From positions 1-11,830 of the forward strand of contig JAQCID010000015.1 in assembly GCA_027618855.1 (NCBI GenBank): a DNA stretch of 11,830 nucleotides, written 5' to 3'. A program made the translations under genes and the position numbers. Below, one piece after another: positions 6,690-11,830 of this stretch. This DNA is from Bacteroidota bacterium (GTDB lineage: Bacteria > Bacteroidota > Bacteroidia > Flavobacteriales_D > Sanyastnellaceae). Every line of letters starts with the position of its first letter. Position 1 is the stretch's first letter. The notes below the pieces were generated by a model. That model ran no database searches, was not told the DNA's origin, and saw nothing but the letters and a program-made list of their open reading frames with translations.

Positions 6690-8960
6690 ATGAAAAGACT
6701 CTACTCACTTTTAGGTTTAACCTTACTCTTTGTTTTCGGGGCTCAAGCCCAAAGTTTCCCGCTTGAAGTTGAAGCATATCAAGTACACTCCACCACTGAA
6801 GGTGTTGCTTTACTTGACGGAATGACGACGTATCGTCTGTATATCACAAACTTGGGCGCAACTGATTTTGTCAGTGCTATCTATGGAAACAATGAAGACC
6901 CACTTGAAATCTCTGTTCCTGAAGGCGTTTATAATTCCAGTTTTAATGCATCGTGGAGTGCTTCTGGAATATCTCCAGTATTTGTAGGATTGTTGCCGCA
7001 AATGGAGTATGATTCATATGCTACGATAGGTTTGTCACAGTCTGCAGCTACTTCGGGTATCCCAGGTGCGGCAGATCCTTCTATTGTGGAGGATCCTTTG
7101 CAGCAAATCACACCAATGTTCATTGTAGATGGATCTACTGGAGTCTCTGTAAGTTCTGTAACAGGTATTGCATACTATATACTCAATGGAAATCCTGTCG
7201 GTTTGCCAGAAGTAGATGGCCGTGTTTTGATTATGCAAATCACCACCACCGGTTCAATCAGTGGTACGCTTAACGTGCAGATTTTCCCGAATGGTCTCGG
7301 AGATAATTTCACAACGTATACATATGTGTTTGACGGTGTTGGATTGCAAGCAGCAGTTGGAGCTTGTCTCGCAGATACTGACGGAGATGGGATTTGTGAT
7401 GAGGATGAAGTTCTAGGATGTACCGATTCGGGTGCTTGTAACTACAACATGATGGCGACAGATGACGATGGTTCGTGTGACTTTGCTGATGCAGACGGTG
7501 ATGGTATTTGTGATTCAAGCGAGATCGCTGGATGTACAGATATGACAGCCTGCAACTATGAACCTACAGCTTCTGATGACGATGGAACTTGTGGTGTACT
7601 CGATGCATGTGGTGTGTGTTTAGGCGACGACAGTTCTTGCACAGGATGTTCTATTGCTTTTGCGTGTAACTATGATGCGGCTGCTGTGATCACGGACAAC
7701 ACATTATGTGAATACGAATCTTGTGCTGGTTGTATGGTTATGGATGCCTGCAACTACGATCCCACAGCAACGTTCGACGATGGAACGAACTGCTTATTTG
7801 CAGTTGAGTTTCTCGATTGTGCTGGTGATTGTTTAAATGACTCAGACGGAGATGGTGTATGTGATGAATTAGAAACAGTTGGATGTACTGACATGGATGC
7901 ATGTAACTATGATGGCACAGCCACAGATACGGATGATACGCTTTGTGAATATGCAGAGGCGAATTATAATTGTGCTGGAGATTGCTTGAATGACACAGAC
8001 GAAGATGGCGTGTGTGACGAATTAGAAGTGGATGGATGTACAGATATGGATGCCTGCAACTATGACGCAATGGCAACAGAAAATGACGACACTTGTGAAT
8101 ATGCTCAAGAGTTCTACGATTGTGATGGCAACTGCCTCATGGATACAGACGAAGATGGTGTGTGTGACGAGTTAGAAGTGAATGGTTGTACAGATGAGAT
8201 GGCAACAAACTACAGTGCGGATGCAACTGAAGATGATGCTTCTTGCTGCTACCTTGTTCTGTCTCTCACTTCAACTGACGCGGATTGCTTCGGTGGTGAG
8301 GGTATGATTACTGCAACTGTTGCTGGTTCAACAGAAACGGTGACTTATACTTTAGGTATGGAATCAAATGAGACAGGAGAGTTTATGGTTCCTGCAGGAG
8401 ACTACACTGTTTCTGCAATGGACTCTAACGCAAATATGTGTTCTTCTGCGATGGACGTCACAGTAGGAGAAGGTACAGAAATTATGGTCGAGGCTTCTGC
8501 GACAGACGAAACAGCCGGAGAACTTGGTGTAGGAACCGCAACGGCTACAGGAGGTTCTGGTGTCTACATGTATGTATGGTATGATTCTGACGGAAACGAA
8601 GTGGACCCATCTGCTCTTGCAGCGGGAGACTATTCTGTGAAGGCTACGGATTCAAATGGTTGTATAGGTGTCGCAAATGTATCGATCATATTTAACGGGA
8701 TTGACAACTTATACCCTCTTGCTTTCGGTCTGTTTCCAAATCCTACTTCAGGAGCGATAACAGTACAGGTCAGCACATTGCTGCAAGACGTAAACATGCA
8801 AGTTCTGGATGCAACTGGAAGAGTCGTATTTACGCAGGATGCATTGGTGCTCCAGGGTGCAACGACATTTAACTTCTCGAACCTTTCAACGGGAACGTAT
8901 ACGATTGTGATTCGCAATGACAACGGCACGTCGGTACGCAGACTGTCTATTCAGAACTAA
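6690..8960 (+). CDS. Secreted Cys/Asp-rich repeat protein with SprB-like repeats and T9SS type A sorting domain
   Basis: 756 residues. Residues 1-20 are a signal peptide (MKR, hydrophobic LLGLTLLFVF, cut after GAQA). Residues about 22-225 form a beta-rich domain with no catalytic motif I recognise; it contains MTTYRLYI, DFVSAIYGN and EYDSYATIGL. I recall similar N-terminal regions in other marine Bacteroidota secreted proteins but cannot name a family. Residues 243-519 carry seven GCTDxxACNYxxxAT repeats, interleaved with five calcium-loop-like DxDGDGxCDE segments that resemble thrombospondin type 3 motifs. Two SprB-like repeats follow (about 520-600 and 601-667), with the second containing GGSGVYMYVW and TDSNGC. 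The type A sorting domain (about 671-756) has FPNPTSG, VLDATGRVV, LSTGTYTIVI and RRLSIQN. T9SS should export and anchor it. The function is unknown; a calcium-stiffened surface or matrix protein is a guess. Its own promoter and terminator suggest single-gene transcription. Confidence 0.88.
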   Translation: MKRLYSLLGLTLLFVFGAQAQSFPLEVEAYQVHSTTEGVALLDGMTTYRLYITNLGATDFVSAIYGNNEDPLEISVPEGVYNSSFNASWSASGISPVFVGLLPQMEYDSYATIGLSQSAATSGIPGAADPSIVEDPLQQITPMFIVDGSTGVSVSSVTGIAYYILNGNPVGLPEVDGRVLIMQITTTGSISGTLNVQIFPNGLGDNFTTYTYVFDGVGLQAAVGACLADTDGDGICDEDEVLGCTDSGACNYNMMATDDDGSCDFADADGDGICDSSEIAGCTDMTACNYEPTASDDDGTCGVLDACGVCLGDDSSCTGCSIAFACNYDAAAVITDNTLCEYESCAGCMVMDACNYDPTATFDDGTNCLFAVEFLDCAGDCLNDSDGDGVCDELETVGCTDMDACNYDGTATDTDDTLCEYAEANYNCAGDCLNDTDEDGVCDELEVDGCTDMDACNYDAMATENDDTCEYAQEFYDCDGNCLMDTDEDGVCDELEVNGCTDEMATNYSADATEDDASCCYLVLSLTSTDADCFGGEGMITATVAGSTETVTYTLGMESNETGEFMVPAGDYTVSAMDSNANMCSSAMDVTVGEGTEIMVEASATDETAGELGVGTATATGGSGVYMYVWYDSDGNEVDPSALAAGDYSVKATDSNGCIGVANVSIIFNGIDNLYPLAFGLFPNPTSGAITVQVSTLLQDVNMQVLDATGRVVFTQDALVLQGATTFNFSNLSTGTYTIVIRNDNGTSVRRLSIQN
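7416..8246 (+). repeat. Seven GCTD-ACNY Cys/Asp-rich repeat units
   Basis: The units start at residues 243, 281, 319, 347, 398, 449 and 499 of the 756-residue protein. Each has the pattern G-C-T-D-x-x-A-C-N-Y, four or so residues, A-T, an acidic run and a final Cys. Unit 3 reads GCSIAFACNYD and unit 7 has lost the second Cys (MATNYSADAT). Between units lie short DxDxDG acidic loops that could bind calcium, and smaller Cys-rich spacers. The even number of Cys in most units suggests disulfide-stabilised knots. Confidence 0.85.
7728..8183 (+). repeat. Three recent tandem copies of a 50-51-residue (about 153-bp) unit
   Basis: Residues 347-397, 398-448 and 449-498 form three longer units. Each is one GCTDMDACNYD repeat, a Cys spacer of the form FYDCDGNCLMD or NYNCAGDCLND, and an acidic loop ending in GVCDELEV. 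Copies 2 and 3 are close at the DNA level: the stretches at about 7995-8040 and 8145-8190 differ by only a few bases, several of them silent. This marks recent expansion within an older repeat belt. Unit number probably varies between strains, and short-read assemblies may collapse it. Confidence 0.8.
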
Positions 8961-8991
8961 GTTTCTGCTGATTTAATTTTTCAATTAAAAG

Positions 8992-9022
8992 AGCTCAGGC
9001 CATTTAGGTCTGGGCTTTTTTG
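8992..9022 (+). terminator. Rho-independent terminator after the 756-aa cargo gene
   Basis: AGCTCAGGCC (8992-9001) pairs with GGTCTGGGCT (9007-9016) across an ATTTA loop. The 10-bp stem includes two G-U pairs and is followed by TTTTTT. It begins 31 bp after the TAA of the upstream gene. An A-run just before the stem (8987-8990) would extend the pairing. It separates the two + strand cargo genes into independent transcripts. Confidence 0.85.
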
Positions 9023-9049
9023 TGGCCCTAATTTTCGTGCATATATTTA
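9020..9049 (+). promoter_or_regulatory. Candidate Bacteroidota-type promoter for the subtilase gene
   Basis: TTG (9020-9022) is followed by a 19-bp spacer and TATATTTA (9042-9049), matching -33 TTG / -7 TAnnTTTG at all but the last base. It lies 36 bp ahead of the ATG at 9086. Its TTG overlaps the T-tract of the preceding terminator, so terminator and promoter are packed back to back. Confidence 0.5.
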
Positions 9050-9085
9050 CATACCTGTTTTTAATATTGAATCTTTATCTTCATT

Positions 9086-11407
9086 ATGAATAAATCATAT
9101 CTGGTATTTTTGTGTGCTGTCCTTTTTTTTATGGGCTTTATCTCTCAGGCTTCAGCCCAAACCCCTGCGTATGGATTGCCTGGCGAAGCAGTGCCTGGAC
9201 AGTTACTCGTCATGTTCCATGAAGCTCCTGAAATCGAAAAATTCGAAAAGGAAAACAGGGTGCTCGGTGGATATTATTTGGGCTTAACATTTGAAGAAGT
9301 CTTGTCCCCTCTGTCACATATCATACTCTTCACATATGATGAAAATTATCCCGAGGGAGAGTTGATGCTTAACCTGATTGCAGAAGATGCGCGTGTGGAA
9401 GCGGTTCAGTATAATCACTATGTAGAGGATAGAGAAACGATTCCGGATGATCCAAATTTGAGTGCGCAATGGCATCATATCGAGGATGGAGATCATGACA
9501 TCGACAGTGATTTGGCTTGGGATATTACAACAGGCGGATATACCGATAGTGGAGATAGAATAGTCGTTTGTGTGTTAGAGGGGAGTGGTTCAAATTATTC
9601 CCACCCTGATCTGATCGACAACCACTGGACCAACGAACTTGAAATTGAAGGTAACGGAATTGATGATGATGGAAATGGGTACATAGACGATGTCAACGGA
9701 TGGAATGCCGTCATGAACAACGATGGGGTGGCAACAGGCAATCATGGAACTGCTGTGAGCGGGATGATCGGTGCGACCGGTAACAATGGAATAGGAGTCT
9801 CAGGTGTGAACTGGGATGTAGGTATTATGCAAGTCCAAATGGGTGGCCTGACTGAATCGAACGTTGTGTCTGCTTACAGCTACCCGCATATCATGAGGGA
9901 TTTGTACAACACGACTGGAGGAGCAAAGGGCGCGTTCGTTGTCGCGACAAACGCTTCCTGGGGAATCGATTTGGCGGATCCCGCGAATTACCCGATTTGG
10001 TGTTCTTATTATGACGATTTGGGATCTGTAGGGATCTTAAATTGTGGAGCAACGGCAAACGCACCTTATAACATTGACACCCAAGGAGACATGCCTACTG
10101 GATGTGGGTCGGATTACATGGTGTCTGTCACTGCCACCAACGACAATGACGTTCGCACCTTCTCAGCATATGGAGCCACCACGATTGACTTGGCTGCACC
10201 TGGAGAAGATGTATACCTTCCTTCAGGAAGCAGCAATTATTCCAGTACTTCAGGCACTTCTTTTGCCAGCCCTTGCGTGGCGGGGGCCATCGCTTTGATG
10301 TACAGTGCGCCTTGTTCTTCTCTCGCATCTAACTCGATCGCTGATCCACAAGGGACAGCCGATTTAGTGCTAGGTTTTATCTATGATGGAGTCGATCCAA
10401 TTGAACAACTTCTCACGGAAACGGTCACGGGTGGTCGTCTGAATGTTTTCAATTCTCTTGATCTCTTGATGCTCAATTGCGACCCAACACTAGGCTGTAC
10501 AGACACGATAGCTTGTAATTACAGCGATCTTGCAATCACCGATATCGGAAATTGTCTTTATTTCGATGAATGTTTGGTTTGCGGCGGAGATAATTCATCA
10601 TGTTCTGGATGCATGGACGACACAGCAAACAATTTCGATTTAGACGCGACAATTGGAGATGGTTCTTGCTGCTACTTGTCTCTCACATATACTGTTGATG
10701 ACTCAAATGTCTTGTGTTTTGACGATAACGCCTCAATCATTGTGATTGCTTCAGGCGCTGTGGGTGCTTCTGACTCTGTGTTTTTTGTGTTGGGAAATTC
10801 ACCTTTATATCAGAATTACACAGGAATATACAATCAATCCGTGGGATCTTATTCAGTTTTTGCAACTGATCTCAATGGATGTTCAGCATCCATTCAAATC
10901 GAGGTAGAAGGCCCTGAGCCGCTACAAATCACACTTGATGCCACAGGTGACATGGGTGGTGCATCTGGCACGGGGACAGCCACTGCTGCTGGAGGGTCAG
11001 GCGATTATACTTTTGTTTGGGTTGATTCCACAACTGGGGAGGAGGCAGATCCGAATGCGCTTGAGGATGGTGTATACAATGTCATTGTCACAGATTCTAA
11101 TGGCTGTATTGAAGATGGGAATGTATATGTCGATGATGTCTATGGCTTGAATGATTTGGACCCACTTCCTTTCACATTAGGGCCAAACCCCACTTCGTCA
11201 TTTGTAACGATGCAATTCAATGCTGCACGTGGCGTCTCTTCAGTTGATATCTACGACGGACAAGGTCGAATTCTTTATTCGGACCCGGTTGTTGTGGGTG
11301 ACGGTATAAAGACCCTCGACCTCAGCGAATTCCCAAATGGGTTGTACTCAATCATGCTACGTGGAGAAGCGGGATTTTCTGTCCGACAAGTAGCTGTTCA
11401 GAGGTAA
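9086..11407 (+). CDS. Secreted subtilisin-family (S8) protein with T9SS type A sorting domain; catalytic Asp replaced by Glu
   Basis: 773 residues. The signal peptide is 1-24 (cut after ASA). Residues 28-120 form a prodomain-like region (PGQLLVMF, ARVEAVQYN, then DDPNLSAQWH). The S8 fold spans about 140-465. Three catalytic landmarks are intact: His220 in GNHGTAVSGM, oxyanion Asn289 in ATNASWG, and nucleophile Ser392 in SGTSFASPCVAG. The usual catalytic Asp motif reads VCVLEGSGSNYSHPDL, with Glu165 (GAG, 9578-9580) where subtilisins have Asp. A metal-loop-like acidic stretch, GNGIDDDGNGYIDD, is at 189-202. Two GCTD-type repeats (470-529), two SprB-like repeats (about 530-608 and 612-682) and a type A sorting domain (about 688-773, LGPNPTSSFV to RQVAVQR) complete it. 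It is predicted to be exported by T9SS to the surface or medium. Peptidase activity is likely for the fold, but the Glu makes it uncertain; a slow, altered or dead enzyme are all possible. Confidence 0.9.
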   Translation: MNKSYLVFLCAVLFFMGFISQASAQTPAYGLPGEAVPGQLLVMFHEAPEIEKFEKENRVLGGYYLGLTFEEVLSPLSHIILFTYDENYPEGELMLNLIAEDARVEAVQYNHYVEDRETIPDDPNLSAQWHHIEDGDHDIDSDLAWDITTGGYTDSGDRIVVCVLEGSGSNYSHPDLIDNHWTNELEIEGNGIDDDGNGYIDDVNGWNAVMNNDGVATGNHGTAVSGMIGATGNNGIGVSGVNWDVGIMQVQMGGLTESNVVSAYSYPHIMRDLYNTTGGAKGAFVVATNASWGIDLADPANYPIWCSYYDDLGSVGILNCGATANAPYNIDTQGDMPTGCGSDYMVSVTATNDNDVRTFSAYGATTIDLAAPGEDVYLPSGSSNYSSTSGTSFASPCVAGAIALMYSAPCSSLASNSIADPQGTADLVLGFIYDGVDPIEQLLTETVTGGRLNVFNSLDLLMLNCDPTLGCTDTIACNYSDLAITDIGNCLYFDECLVCGGDNSSCSGCMDDTANNFDLDATIGDGSCCYLSLTYTVDDSNVLCFDDNASIIVIASGAVGASDSVFFVLGNSPLYQNYTGIYNQSVGSYSVFATDLNGCSASIQIEVEGPEPLQITLDATGDMGGASGTGTATAAGGSGDYTFVWVDSTTGEEADPNALEDGVYNVIVTDSNGCIEDGNVYVDDVYGLNDLDPLPFTLGPNPTSSFVTMQFNAARGVSSVDIYDGQGRILYSDPVVVGDGIKTLDLSEFPNGLYSIMLRGEAGFSVRQVAVQR
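10493..10672 (+). repeat. Two GCTD-ACNY repeats in the subtilase
   Basis: Residues 470-490 (GCTDTIACNYSDLAITDIGNC) and 508-529 (starting GCMDDTANNFD, ending GDGSCC) match the repeat unit of the neighbouring 756-residue protein. A Cys-rich spacer (DECLVCGGDNSSC) lies between them. Unit 2 has Asn in place of the second Cys and ends in CCYL, as the last unit of the neighbour does. The repeats link the protease domain to the SprB-like tail. Confidence 0.8.
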
Positions 11408-11493
11408 TCGAAAGATTGTCTCCCGTTTTTGTTTTCGCACCCTATAAAGTCTCTTTGAGTCACATGGTACGATGAAACTTTCGGCTTTTATTT

Positions 11494-11830
11494 CTATTTT
11501 AATCCTTGTGACAGATCTCTTTTCTGATGGTTGTGAAATCGAGAATCGTTTTTTCCTCCCTTTCTTCGTGCCATTTGTTCTTCTTCTGGAAGGAGAGAAT
11601 ATTCTATACAGCGTTTTGAACAGCAGCCAGAGTGTTCAGCAGTACACTTTTTGCATTGAATAAATAGGAGATTGCAGGTCTTGTTCTGGCAGTTCACGTG
11701 ATCATCGGAGCGTTCACCACACTGGTGACAATTTGAAATCACCTTATCGGAAATCCTTTCTCCCAACCGCTCATCGAAAACGAAATTCTTGCCGATGAAT
11801 TTATTGTCTAGACGCTCATCGAGTTCAATT
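11494..11830 (-). CDS. trhO: tRNA uridine(34) hydroxylase TrhO, C-terminal part (5' end outside window)
   Basis: The frame is open from the window edge to a TAG at 11494-11496 and gives the last 111 residues. It begins with [19 protein letters not shown], the segment that follows the rhodanese domain in the TrhO/YceA family. A zinc-ribbon-like tail comes next with nine Cys (CHQCG, VNC, KTC, IQCKKC, GCCSKRC), then LPEEEQ and a basic end. TrhO proteins hydroxylate U34 of certain tRNAs to 5-hydroxyuridine in an oxygen-dependent reaction, in the cytoplasm. The rhodanese catalytic Cys lies outside the window. A TTG at 11764-11766 can be read as a start, but the frame continues upstream with clear family sequence, so it is internal. 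The gene converges on the subtilase with 86 bp between the stop codons; I see no convincing terminator there. Confidence 0.88.
   Translation of the reverse strand, partial: IELDERLDNKFIGKNFVFDERLGERISDKVISNCHQCGERSDDHVNCQNKTCNLLFIQCKKCTAEHSGCCSKRCIEYSLLPEEEQMARRKGGKNDSRFHNHQKRDLSQGLK

Noticed and set aside
7738..8076. - strand ORF of 112 residues rich in His, Tyr and Arg
   Set aside because: It mirrors the tandem GCTD repeat on the other strand; its periodicity comes from the coding repeat.
7728..8183. Regularly spaced repeats that could be mistaken for a CRISPR-like or intergenic array
   Set aside because: The repeats are in frame within a continuous ORF, differ partly by silent changes and encode a recognisable protein repeat.
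9578..9580. Reading the Glu in the subtilase as evidence of a sedolisin (Ser-Glu-Asp) enzyme
   Set aside because: The Glu is at the Asp position, not the His position, and the HGT and GTSxAxP motifs are those of S8 subtilases.
11408..11493. CGAAAG / CTTTCG inverted repeat between the subtilase and trhO as a shared terminator
   Set aside because: The arms (11409-11414 and 11478-11483) are only 6 bp, lie 63 nt apart, and have no adjoining T-run.
11472..11663. + strand ORF of 63 residues starting [13 protein letters not shown], resembling a signal peptide
   Set aside because: It lies almost wholly antisense to the clearly recognisable TrhO C-terminus, and its later part ([11 protein letters not shown] and on) looks like no exported protein.

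Overview
The window looks like chromosome of a marine or aquatic member of the Bacteroidota, most likely Flavobacteriales of the Cryomorphaceae/Schleiferiaceae kind. Three observations support this. It holds two secreted proteins with type A C-terminal sorting domains of the type IX secretion system (T9SS) and one giant protein with a type B (gliding-motility-associated, CHU_C) C-terminus. It carries Cys/Asp-rich GCTDxxACNY repeats, which are common in such genomes. Its best promoter candidates resemble the Bacteroidota -33 TTG / -7 TAnnTTTG pattern rather than sigma70 boxes. The genus assignment is an inference.

Layout. Positions 1-123 hold the last 40 codons of a probable membrane protein (+). 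A 69-residue coiled-coil ORF follows (193-402, +) and converges on fabD (435-1328, -), the only core-metabolism gene that is complete here. Immediately upstream of fabD on the same strand is a 5.1-kb gene (1365-6509, -) for a 1714-residue exported protein. It consists of about 17 Ig/PKD-like modules, a canonical PKD domain and a CHU_C terminus. A 180-bp divergent intergenic region separates it from two + strand T9SS cargo genes. The first (6690-8960) encodes a 756-residue protein with an unrecognised N-terminal domain and a Cys/Asp-rich repeat belt. The second (9086-11407) encodes a 773-residue subtilisin-family (S8) protein. A clear terminator and a candidate promoter lie between these two. 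At the right edge the C-terminal 111 residues of a TrhO-type tRNA uridine hydroxylase run off the window (11494-11830, -).

How the genes relate. The three large genes are all predicted Sec-then-T9SS cargo, together making an exported-protein island of about 10 kb between two housekeeping genes. No T9SS machinery and no PorP/SprF-type partner is visible. The two + strand cargo proteins share a homologous C-terminal cassette (GCTD repeat, two SprB-like repeats, type A sorting domain) on unrelated N-terminal domains.

The points most worth a second look are these. The giant protein shows a higher-order A-A-B three-module periodicity, repeated four times at about 250 residues. The S8 protein has Glu where the catalytic Asp belongs. 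The C-terminal cassette is shared between the two neighbouring cargo genes. I see no new defence, mobile or RNA-based system here.
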